The notes beneath the pieces are model-generated. The model saw nothing but the letters and a program-made list of their open reading frames with translations. It was not told where the DNA came from and ran no database searches. Positions 16,313-23,381 of a stretch of 64,000 nt of DNA are shown here, piece after piece. A program made the translations under genes and the position numbers. Position 1 is the first letter of the stretch. Every line of letters begins with the position of its first letter. Source of the DNA: CAG-877 sp045627525 (GTDB taxonomy: Bacteria; Bacillota_I; Bacilli_A; RF39; UBA660); the NCBI GenBank assembly GCA_045627525.1, contig JAZQNW010000002.1, positions 110,065 to 174,064 of the forward strand, in the 5' to 3' direction.

Positions 16313-17209
16313 TTAGTTTTTTTTCTTAAATCTATTTTCAATTACAAAAATACTAATTAATATAATAATTGATATTATCATAATAATATACATTGTATTC
16401 ATGTTAACACTATTATTAAAAAATTTTAAATTACAATCTAACGAATCTTTTATTCCATTAATAACTTCATTAGAAACACCATTATTAGATAATTCTTTTA
16501 ACGATGCAGACATTGCATGATTTTTTATTAATGAAGTTCCATATGTGCCTGGCAAAAAAGATAAAACTTTTTGTAATCCAATATTAAATGAAGATATTGG
16601 CATATATGCTCCACATATAAAACCATATCCAGCACTGACCATAGTTCCAACAGCAGATACTTGTCCTTGACTCTTTAATCTAAAATTAATAACAGATGAT
16701 AAAGCACAACCAAATAAAGTTAAAATCACTATATCTAATATTAATAACAATATATCAGATACTCCATAAAACCACCCTTGAGTATATGTGTAAATTAAAC
16801 ATAATACTAAAGCTACTATATTTACAATAATTGTTGATATAAATGATGCAAAGAAATAAGATAAACTTTTAATCCCATTACTTATTGGTGATATATCTAT
16901 ATCTTTTGCAGGACCATTAACTTTATCAGTTACCATTAATAAATTAGAAGTAAAAGCCACTGTAATACAGCTTACAGCTAATAATGAAGATAATATCTCA
17001 CCACTGACTAATGAATGTATTATTTTATTAGATATATTTAATTCTTCAGGAATAGCACTTATGAAACTATCTTCAAATATACCACCTAAAAATGAAGCAT
17101 ATAAAACTAATAGAATAGCAGGAGTAATTAGTGAAGTGATAAACATTGATTTATCGCTAAAATAAACTTTAATATTTCTTAATGTTAAATTAATAAATTT
17201 TTTCATCAT
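16313..17209 (-). CDS. ABC-2 type transporter permease
   Basis: A 298-residue permease with six predicted helices: one near 22-42, then a cluster from about 90 to 230 and one at 275-292. The segment GQVSAVGTMVSAGYGFICGAYMPIS is the conserved ABC-2 region. It partners with the ATPase immediately upstream, overlapping by four bases (ATGA). Such pairs export drugs, peptides or lipids; nothing in sequence fixes the substrate. The pair lies between unit D and SEC-C remnant 4 of the array. Confidence 0.9.
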   Translation of the reverse strand: MMKKFINLTLRNIKVYFSDKSMFITSLITPAILLVLYASFLGGIFEDSFISAIPEELNISNKIIHSLVSGEILSSLLAVSCITVAFTSNLLMVTDKVNGPAKDIDISPISNGIKSLSYFFASFISTIIVNIVALVLCLIYTYTQGWFYGVSDILLLILDIVILTLFGCALSSVINFRLKSQGQVSAVGTMVSAGYGFICGAYMPISSFNIGLQKVLSFLPGTYGTSLIKNHAMSASLKELSNNGVSNEVINGIKDSLDCNLKFFNNSVNMNTMYIIMIISIIILISIFVIENRFKKKN

Positions 17210-18111
17210 TCTGCCTCCAATTTATAACCTGTTGCTTCTAGGAACACATCATCCATATTTCCTTTAATTATTTCATAATCTTGAAATACTTCTTTATTCT
17301 TTACTATTAAATTTGTTGCTTCTTTAGACGATTTAATATTTAATTTATAAGAATTCTTTATCTTTTTATATGGTAAATTTAATTTCTTAACTAACTCTTC
17401 ATCAGTATTATATAAATAAATTACATCTGATGCATATTTATTTTTTAAATCAATTGAAGTACCTTCTGCAACTATTTTTCCTCTATCTAATATAACAATA
17501 TAATCTGCATCTGTTGTTTCTTCCATATAATGTGTTGTTAAAAATATCGTCATTTTATAATCTTTTCTTAATTTTTCAATAATAGTCCAAATTTTTTTTC
17601 TAGTTCCTGGATCTAATCCTGTTGTTGGTTCATCTAATATTAATATTTCAGGTTTATGAATTATAGATCTTGCTATATCTACCTTTCTTCTTTGTCCACC
17701 TGATAACTTACCAAGTTGTTGATTCTTAATATTCTTTAATTCGAACAATTTATCTAATTCATTAAATCTATTAACAAAATCATTACCAACTATTCCATAT
17801 AAGCCTGCTCTATACTTTAAATTTTCATAAACAGATAATGATTTATCTAATACTGTATCTTGAAATACAACACCTATTAAATGTTTTATTTTACCAATAT
17901 CAGTTGATACATCATATCCACATACATTAATAGAACCTTTATCAATATTAAGATTTCCACAAATCATACCAATTGTAGTAGATTTACCAGCACCATTAAT
18001 GCCTAAAAAAGCAAACAATTCACCTTTCTTTACTTTAAAATTCAAACCATTAACAGCTTTAACATCTCCAAACGATTTATATAAATTATTTATTTTAATT
18101 ATATCATCCAT
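17206..18111 (-). CDS. ABC exporter ATPase
   Basis: About 301 residues from MDDIIKINNLYKSFG at 18111, chosen because GGTGAG lies five bases upstream; the frame extends four codons further to 18123. Walker A is GINGAGKSTTIG, the signature is LSGGQRRKVDIARS, Walker B is ILILDEPTTGLD, and the switch histidine is in LTTHYMEE. After the nucleotide-binding domain (1-220) comes the DrrA/CcmA-type C-terminal domain seen in drug-exporting ATPases. It ends with TGA in an ATGA overlap with the permease gene. Confidence 0.92.
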   Translation of the reverse strand: MDDIIKINNLYKSFGDVKAVNGLNFKVKKGELFAFLGINGAGKSTTIGMICGNLNIDKGSINVCGYDVSTDIGKIKHLIGVVFQDTVLDKSLSVYENLKYRAGLYGIVGNDFVNRFNELDKLFELKNIKNQQLGKLSGGQRRKVDIARSIIHKPEILILDEPTTGLDPGTRKKIWTIIEKLRKDYKMTIFLTTHYMEETTDADYIVILDRGKIVAEGTSIDLKNKYASDVIYLYNTDEELVKKLNLPYKKIKNSYKLNIKSSKEATNLIVKNKEVFQDYEIIKGNMDDVFLEATGYKLEAE

Positions 18112-18232
18112 ATAACTCACCATCCATCAACAATTATACACTAAAAAAAGTATTTACCTATACCTTCTCATAAATTAGTTATTGCGCATTATTCCTTAAA
18201 AAACGAATCTAATCGCTAAATTGTAATTTGTT

Positions 18233-18928
18233 TTATTCTTTAACCTTTTTATTTATATAACATGAATAAATAAAAGGAACAATAATTAATACTATTGGTG
18301 CAATGTATAGTGAAATTGTGTTTTCAATATTAAATATTGATGTTGCATTAATTACGATATGTGTCACAATACACGGAATAAGTGATTTACTTTTATAAAA
18401 AATAGTAACAAATAAATAACCAAGTGAAACTGCATAACATATTTGTATTAAAGTTGGTATTAAGTCTGCACCATTTAATAAGTTAACTATATGGCCTATT
18501 CCAAATGTTAATGAACTTACAATAATTGCACTTTTTACATTATCTTTAGCCATCATTTTAAATAGAAATCCTCTAAAAATTATTTCTTCAATAAACCCAA
18601 CATTAATCATAGTTAAAATATGAAATATTATTTCAGAAGTTGATTTATTTAAATTAAACCCATTCCATAAATTTACACTTACTATTAAGAATAACGGAAC
18701 AAAATATAAATATTCTTTTATATTATTAATTTTTCTTAATCCATAGTACTCAATTCTTTTTAAAACAATCATAGTCCAAATCAAAACAAATGATAATATA
18801 GTATTTATAATAAAACTTATTAAACTCGCATAACCATAGTTTTGCATACAATATGAATTAACAAATACATATGCTATTATTAAAAGAATACAAAATAAAG
18901 TCTCATTTTTTTCAAATTTTTGTTTCAT
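18233..18928 (-). CDS. CPBP-family intramembrane metalloprotease
   Basis: About 231 residues from MKQKFEKNETLF at 18928, chosen over the longer frame because GGAGG lies eight bases upstream. Seven or so membrane helices. The Abi/CPBP motifs are EEIIFRGFLFK (the EExxxR glutamates), FGIGHIVNL and CIVTHIVINA, supplying the Glu and His residues of the intramembrane active site. Relatives cleave CAAX proteins in eukaryotes; bacterial members serve in peptide self-immunity and signalling. Lies inside unit D of the array, so it may be transferred cargo. Confidence 0.9.
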   Translation of the reverse strand: MKQKFEKNETLFCILLIIAYVFVNSYCMQNYGYASLISFIINTILSFVLIWTMIVLKRIEYYGLRKINNIKEYLYFVPLFLIVSVNLWNGFNLNKSTSEIIFHILTMINVGFIEEIIFRGFLFKMMAKDNVKSAIIVSSLTFGIGHIVNLLNGADLIPTLIQICYAVSLGYLFVTIFYKSKSLIPCIVTHIVINATSIFNIENTISLYIAPIVLIIVPFIYSCYINKKVKE

Positions 18929-18984
18929 AAACAATCCTCCATTTAACAAGTTACTATTTATCTTTCTCTTACACCTATATTATA

Positions 18985-19015
18985 CAACAAAAAAGATGGA
19001 ATATTTCATCCACCT
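18985..19015 (-). terminator. Hairpin between SEC-C remnant 3 and the CPBP gene
   Basis: GATG and CATC arms around an A/T centre, followed on the minus strand by CTTTTTT. It would stop transcription entering unit D. Confidence 0.5.
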
Positions 19016-19069
19016 TTAAATAGCACCTTATTTTCCCTTAATTAAATCATCGGATCTAATTCGGATCTA

Positions 19070-19267
19070 AAGTCATATTTTTAATTTTTAAAATCTTCGT
19101 AAAGCCTTATATTTTCTTATTTTCCGCAGCATACCTTATACTTCTTTCCCGATCCACATGGCTTTTTTATTTGGTCAATTCTACTCCATTTAATAGCATT
19201 TAACCGCCATTTCTCTTTAAAAAAGTTATATAGCTCACTTCTGTTCACTGTGGATTTTGTAGTAGAA
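19070..19267 (-). repeat. Array spacer 3 with SEC-C remnant 3
   Basis: A 198-bp gene-free spacer between units C and D. Minus strand 19164-19117 encodes K-P-CGSGKKYKVCCGK and TAA. The same frame is open upstream for about 35 further codons (SELYNFFKEKWRLNAIKW) until a stop at the repeat of unit C, so this is the 3' end of a longer SEC-C gene. After the stop comes ATAAGGCTTTACGAAGATTT, almost identical to the tail of remnant 1. This is the least decayed copy. Confidence 0.75.
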
Positions 19268-20064
19268 CTTATCTAAAAACTTATCCAAAAATCATTTTAT
19301 TTTGCTTAATTCATTAATCATTCCAAATATATTTTTATATGATACTGGTAGAATCTAGGAAAACAGACATTTTTATTTTATATTTTCCTACATTTTTATA
19401 TCAGCTTTAAAATACGCCTTATAATTCTACTGATTTTTTTTATATTGAACCCCATCAATAATTACATATTCTCTATCATCACTAAATTCTATATTAAAAT
19501 AATTAGGCACCTGTTGACTCGGAGCTAAATATTTTTTTATATCTACTGAAATTTCATTCTCAGAAACAATATTTTCTAAATTAATATCACCTTGATAATA
19601 TTTGCATAACACATAAGAATCAATTGGATATTTGTTGTAATCAAATCCTATTATTTCCTCAATAGTTTCTAATTGATTAGTTTCTGGATTTATAAAATCC
19701 AATATTGCTTTATATTCAGGATTGTCATTTTCATATGATCCTGTAGTTTGAATATCTCTAACTATTCCGTAACATTCAATACCATATTTTTTTGTTTTTC
19801 TATCCTTTATTATTTTTCTTAAACCACTAATTAACAGATATAATCCAATAACTTCAAATAGAATAAAAATGATAAATAGAAATGGATCCATGTCCACTCC
19901 ACCTCTTTGCTCACCAGGAACAATCAAGCACATAATAAATATTGGTGTTATAATACTTGTCCATACAAGTCCAAATTTAAATTTAAACATATCTTATACT
20001 CCTTTTTATACTATTTTATATACAATATTCTTTTATCATAAAAAGCTTATCTAAAACTTATCTA
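19268..20064 (-). mobile_element. Array unit C (DUF3592-like protein)
   Basis: A unit bounded by tandem direct repeats in one orientation: CTTATCTA at 20046-20053 and 20057-20064, and CTTATCTA at 19268-19275 with CTTATCCA at 19280-19287. The octamer variant is specific to this unit (CTTATC rather than CGTATC or CGGATC). One gene inside, no recombinase. The stretch 19288-19426 downstream of the gene has no other feature I can support. Confidence 0.55.
19427..19990 (-). CDS. DUF3592-like membrane protein
   Basis: A 187-residue protein with two N-terminal membrane helices (about 8-25 and 35-57), then RKIIKDRKTKKYGIECYGIV and a beta-rich domain (about 75-140) with YKAILDFINPETNQ. The helix pair followed by a KxxGxxxxGxV strand is the pattern of DUF3592 proteins. 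The C-terminal 40 residues are unique. An AGGAG site precedes the ATG. Function unknown; it is the sole cargo of unit C. Confidence 0.55.
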   Translation of the reverse strand: MFKFKFGLVWTSIITPIFIMCLIVPGEQRGGVDMDPFLFIIFILFEVIGLYLLISGLRKIIKDRKTKKYGIECYGIVRDIQTTGSYENDNPEYKAILDFINPETNQLETIEEIIGFDYNKYPIDSYVLCKYYQGDINLENIVSENEISVDIKKYLAPSQQVPNYFNIEFSDDREYVIIDGVQYKKNQ

Positions 20065-20280
20065 AATGCAATTTTTTTCGTCTTTTTATTTTTTACATCT
20101 TTGCAAACCCTTGTAATTGCTTACTTTCCGCAACATTGTTTGTACTTTTTACCACTTCCACATGGTGTTAGGAAAGTTCCATTTTGGTTCGATTTAGCCA
20201 GTCAAACTTGCTATAAAGTTCGTCTTGGCTCGTCAAAGTAGCCTCAAACTTCGTTTTGGCACGATGGGTAAATTTTCAAA
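20065..20280 (-). repeat. Array spacer 2 with SEC-C remnant 2
   Basis: A 216-bp gene-free spacer between units B and C, visibly richer in G+C than its surroundings. Minus strand 20168-20121 encodes T-P-CGSGKKYKQCCGK and TAA. Upstream, in another frame, DELYSKFDWLNRTKME reads as protein and stops just before the SEC-C codons, so one frameshift separates two parts of a former gene. The tail after the stop, GCAATTACAAG, matches remnant 4. Confidence 0.75.
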
Positions 20281-20329
20281 ACGTATCTAAAATCGTATCT
20301 ATCATATTATTTCGTTTTTGATTTCGTAT

Positions 20330-21259
20330 CTAATATTTATTTGTTAAAGTACGATGATATAACATTTTCATTTTTGATTTATCTTGTCCAAGAAGCCAGA
20401 TATAATCATTTATATCTATTCTTGAAATTTTATTATTAAGTTTATTTGCAATATAGTTAATTACAACAATATCATTCGCTCTAATTTCAATTTCCATTTT
20501 AGAATCTTTTTCTATTTCTATCTTATTATCAACTAAATTGGCTAATTCATCATTAAATTCTAAAATCCCATAACATCTCATTACTTGAGGTATTTTATAA
20601 TCTGCACATCCTGCTAAATTCGAATAATCTACTTCGACATTTTCTAATTTTTCTCTTACATGTAATATATCAGATGTAAGTAGTTGTGCTCTTTTGTAAA
20701 AATATACTTTGTAATTTGAGTATTCGCTTTCATCCTCGAAATAAGGAAACTTATCTATTATATAATTAAATAACTCATTATCCTTTGTATATTGTTCAAT
20801 TAAAGAATAAAAATCATTTTGCTGTAAGATTTTATTCATCTCAACTAAATTATCAAATCTGTCATCAAATAATGGGATTTCAGTATTGCCTTTTAATAAC
20901 TTTCTAAATTCTTCTTTAGACATATTAAATTGGTTACCATTTTTAATATTGTTTAAAACAATATACATCATTGCATAAGATCCATCTAATTTACCTACAT
21001 CTGAATCAATTTCCCATTTTGGTTCTCCCCAAAAACAATAATCCCCAATTGTGTGATAAACAATTAGAAAATTAATGATTGTTCTACAATCTGACTCCAA
21101 AATATTAAATGGATTCGTATCTAACCAATATCTTATTTTTGATATATCCAGATTATCAATCACTCTATCTAATACTTCAAAATTAATTTTGACATACTTA
21201 GATTCTTCACTTACCTTTTTGCATGATTCTATTACATTACTCAATATATTTTTGCTCAT
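20330..21259 (-). CDS. Queuosine salvage protein (DUF2419, Qng1-like)
   Basis: A 309-residue protein of the DUF2419 queuosine-salvage family, whose characterised members release queuine from queuosine 5'-monophosphate so that the base can be reused for tRNA wobble modification. Diagnostic stretches are VYHTIGDYCFWGEPKWEI, FYKRAQLLTSDIL, AGCADYKIPQVMRCYGIL, EIEIRANDIVVI and the C-terminal LYHRTLTNKY. The aspartate in ADYKIPQ and the surrounding aromatic residues belong to the active-site pocket. Full length. GGAGG precedes the ATG. It sits alone as array cargo, with no queuine transporter or tgt nearby in the window. Confidence 0.88.
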   Translation of the reverse strand: MSKNILSNVIESCKKVSEESKYVKINFEVLDRVIDNLDISKIRYWLDTNPFNILESDCRTIINFLIVYHTIGDYCFWGEPKWEIDSDVGKLDGSYAMMYIVLNNIKNGNQFNMSKEEFRKLLKGNTEIPLFDDRFDNLVEMNKILQQNDFYSLIEQYTKDNELFNYIIDKFPYFEDESEYSNYKVYFYKRAQLLTSDILHVREKLENVEVDYSNLAGCADYKIPQVMRCYGILEFNDELANLVDNKIEIEKDSKMEIEIRANDIVVINYIANKLNNKISRIDINDYIWLLGQDKSKMKMLYHRTLTNKY

Positions 21260-21275
21260 AACAGACCTCCAAAAT

Positions 21276-21309
21276 AATTATACCATATTAATAAAAAAGA
21301 TACGATTTT
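21276..21309 (-). promoter_or_regulatory. Promoter of unit B, dispersed repeat copy 3
   Basis: The minus strand reads GGTATAAT (extended -10) about 20 bases before the GGAGG of the salvage gene. The segment matches 10421-10454 at 32 of 34 positions and 15187-15214 at 27 of 28. Confidence 0.6.
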
Positions 21310-21329
21310 GGTACTAAAATATCGTATCT
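21299..21329 (-). terminator. Terminator formed by unit B upstream repeats
   Basis: Arms AGATACGAT and ATCGTATCT close a hairpin followed on the minus strand by TTTTTT. It isolates unit B from transcription arriving from unit A. Confidence 0.7.
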
Positions 21330-21540
21330 AATGGTACTTTTTTACCATTTTTTGAATCTTATAAATCTTCGAAAAGCCTTATTTTATCGCTATTTTCCGC
21401 AACAGTTCTTATATTTCTTACCACTTCCACATGGATGCGATTTTTCGAACTCCCGAGGCTATAGTTGGCTTTAAAACCTTTATAAAACCTCATAATTTCA
21501 CGTTTGAGAACGTTTGAGAACTTCTGAGAACGCTACCAAA
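21330..21540 (-). repeat. Array spacer 1 with SEC-C remnant 1
   Basis: A 211-bp gene-free spacer between units A and B. Minus strand 21437-21390 encodes H-P-CGSGKKYKNCCGK and TAG. The tail after the stop, ATAAGGCTTTTCGAAGATTT, matches remnant 3 at all but one position. Upstream lie short direct repeats (CGTTTGAGAA at 21501-21510 and 21511-21520, CTTCTGAGAA at 21521-21530). A plus-strand hairpin ATGGTA/TACCAT with a T run lies at 21331-21352. Confidence 0.75.
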
Positions 21541-21572
21541 ACGTATGTAAAAACGTATGTGAAATTCAAAAA

Positions 21573-22355
21573 CTAATTTTTCTTATTCTGCAGTTGTTTC
21601 ACAAGTTTTCTAAATTGTTTGTCTATTCTAGATATCTGATACTTATATTTTTCACAGGTAATAAAACATAAAAATTTTTCTATACATTTAAACATTTCAT
21701 AACTTGCTATAATTAAATTTTCATCAAAATTAGTATAAGAAAAACTTAAATATGTTACTTTATCATCTTCTCCAAGTTGTAGTTTTTCCACTAATGACCC
21801 TATACCATAATGAGTATCTTGTGAAAGGAGTGAGTATTGTTTTTCATATTCTGATTTTAGTGAGCTATTATTTGCCCAAGATTCAATGCTCATTTTTTTA
21901 TTTTCATAGTTATCAAAATCATAATCTTCTTTATTTATTTTATCAATTAAATCATCATACCAATTATTCTTATTATCCAAAATTTGTTTAGCCCAATATG
22001 TTGAATAATATTCTTGCTCTGCTACAACTTTATTATAATTTCTTTTATTTTTTATAACAGCAAACAGTTTAAATTTTTTTTCATAAAATGTCCTTAAAAG
22101 TACACGGTAATCAGAAACTAATCCTCGTTCTAATAATAATATTTCTGACGAATAAGTAGTATAGCAGTCATAAATTGTACATATTATATATTTTTCCCTA
22201 TCATTAGTATATTTTTTACAATCCTCATCATTCATAATTTTATCAATTAATTCAATTATTGAAAAAACCAATTTATATTGCTCTGTATGTTTCTTTCTAA
22301 AATTATTAACTAATAAATAGGCATTATTATCTAAAAAATCGTATTGAATATTCAT
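21573..22355 (-). CDS. DUF5677-like helical protein
   Basis: A 260-residue soluble, mostly helical protein. LVSDYRVLLRTFYEKKFKLFAV (about 98-120) and YSLLSQDTHYGIG (about 182-194) follow the pattern of DUF5677 proteins, which have an arginine-glutamate helix and a conserved histidine in a later helix. Biochemical role unknown; relatives are often found in accessory islands. GGAGG precedes the ATG. It follows the NERD gene by about 40 bases and probably shares its transcript. Confidence 0.6.
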   Translation of the reverse strand: MNIQYDFLDNNAYLLVNNFRKKHTEQYKLVFSIIELIDKIMNDEDCKKYTNDREKYIICTIYDCYTTYSSEILLLERGLVSDYRVLLRTFYEKKFKLFAVIKNKRNYNKVVAEQEYYSTYWAKQILDNKNNWYDDLIDKINKEDYDFDNYENKKMSIESWANNSSLKSEYEKQYSLLSQDTHYGIGSLVEKLQLGEDDKVTYLSFSYTNFDENLIIASYEMFKCIEKFLCFITCEKYKYQISRIDKQFRKLVKQLQNKKN

Positions 22356-22394
22356 TTAACCACTACCTCCATTTTTAAATTACATATACTTTTT

Positions 22395-23147
22395 TTAATG
22401 TTTTTGGGTATATTTACATTTAGGATAATTAGAACATCCAATAAATTTACCATACTTACTCTCTCGTCCAACTAACATTCCACCGCATTTAGGACATTTG
22501 TTAGTATCACTTCTCTCAATATTGCTTTTTATATTTTCAATGTGTTCTTTTTTTATCTTTCTATCTTTTACATTGCTTTCAATCAATTGTTTATATAATT
22601 CATTGGCATTATTAATTATCTCTTCATCATATGACATTATTTTATCAACAATAGTATCATACCTAACAAGTTCTCCATCATGTTCTATTTTTAATTTTGC
22701 CTTGCTTGGAATACAAACTATATTATTAATTTTTGATTCATCTACATTTAATAATTCAGCTAATGCTTTGCAATGGCCATAGTTTTGCCTAATAGGATTT
22801 GTATAATAATAATTATTTTTACCAGCATGCCTTATCCAATTTTTATCATATTTACTTCCTGTTATGTAACCATTATACTGTTTTGTCTCTATGGAAAATA
22901 TTCCATATGGAGAAATAATTACGTGATCTATTTGATGAGTTAATCCATTAACTGATATAAACAAATTATTTATAATTTTATATTTGGCTTTAGGTAATTT
23001 ACTTAAGGATTTTTTAGTCCAATGTTCACCAAACCACCCAATAATTTGTTTATAAAAAATTGCAGACATTAGTCCCAAAACTAATATTGATATTATTAAT
23101 GGATTAGTTAGATAATATTTTAAAAATTCTTTAGTAAAATCTGACAT
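22395..23147 (-). CDS. NERD nuclease-like protein with C4 zinc finger
   Basis: A 250-residue protein: a membrane helix at about 15-33, a NERD domain (about 38-150) with GEHWTKKSL, then QIDHVIISPYGIFSIETKQYNG giving the D and ExK of a PD-(D/E)xK-like core, and a C-terminal topoisomerase-type zinc finger CPKCGGMLVGRES...CSNYPKCK (about 217-246). NERD proteins are predicted DNA processing or nuclease enzymes and are common on plasmids and islands. The start has only a weak AGAG site. Cargo of unit A, possibly anti-phage or DNA-handling. Confidence 0.85.
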   Translation of the reverse strand: MSDFTKEFLKYYLTNPLIISILVLGLMSAIFYKQIIGWFGEHWTKKSLSKLPKAKYKIINNLFISVNGLTHQIDHVIISPYGIFSIETKQYNGYITGSKYDKNWIRHAGKNNYYYTNPIRQNYGHCKALAELLNVDESKINNIVCIPSKAKLKIEHDGELVRYDTIVDKIMSYDEEIINNANELYKQLIESNVKDRKIKKEHIENIKSNIERSDTNKCPKCGGMLVGRESKYGKFIGCSNYPKCKYTQKH

Positions 23148-23342
23148 AATTACACGCTCTTTTCATTAATATTATATCATGAATTTTTATATTCTTTGTC
23201 TTGAACTATGGTGGCAGTGATCATTTCCTTCTGGAACCCTTATAAATAAAGGCTTTATAAGTTCCAAAATACTGGCTACATACGTTTTACATACGTATGT
23301 GGAGGCACTTTTTGAAGAAAAATTACAACTTTTTAGAAAAAT

Positions 23343-23381
23343 AAAAAGCCTGGAAACTCTTATATTTCCTGGCTTTACAAG
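23343..23381 (-). terminator. secA terminator
   Basis: Arms AAAGCCTGGAAA (23345-23356) and TTTCCTGGCTTT (23365-23376) pair with one central mismatch and are followed by a U run on the minus strand. Confidence 0.8.

Larger units (their letters stand above)
18204..19069 (-). mobile_element. Array unit D (CPBP protease)
   Basis: A gene unit flanked by tandem repeats. The upstream edge (19051-19069) has CGGATCTA twice at an 11-base period; the downstream edge (18204-18220) has the weaker pair CGAATCTA and TCGCTAAA. On the minus strand both read as TTAGATyCG-type direct repeats. It carries one gene and a terminator-like hairpin at 18985-19015. No recombinase is inside. Its downstream edge is not followed by a SEC-C remnant, so this end of the array is less regular. 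Confidence 0.45.
20281..21332 (-). mobile_element. Array unit B (queuosine salvage enzyme)
   Basis: A unit edged by CGTATCTA repeats: 20282-20289 and 20294-20301 downstream, with a third copy at 20325-20332 touching the stop codon, and AGATACGAT (21299-21307) with ATCGTATCT (21321-21329) upstream. The upstream pair also folds into a terminator with a U run on the minus strand and is followed by an extended -10 promoter (GGTATAAT), so the unit has its own transcription start. One gene, no recombinase. Confidence 0.55.
21541..23300 (-). mobile_element. Array unit A (NERD and DUF5677-like genes)
   Basis: The unit next to secA, with two genes. Its edges carry ACGTATGT at 21541-21548 and 21553-21560, and ACATACGT at 23278-23285 and 23289-23296 inside ACATACGTATGT. 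A strong hairpin (GGAAC...TTATAAA with TTTATAA...GTTCC, 23233-23265) lies near the upstream edge, inside the unit. No recombinase gene. It separates the resident secA from the first SEC-C remnant. Confidence 0.5.

Noticed and set aside
21501..21530. Three tandem 10-base repeats (CGTTTGAGAA-like) considered as a mini CRISPR or iteron set
   Set aside because: Only three imperfect units without spacers of constant size, within an array spacer that is better explained as a boundary segment.
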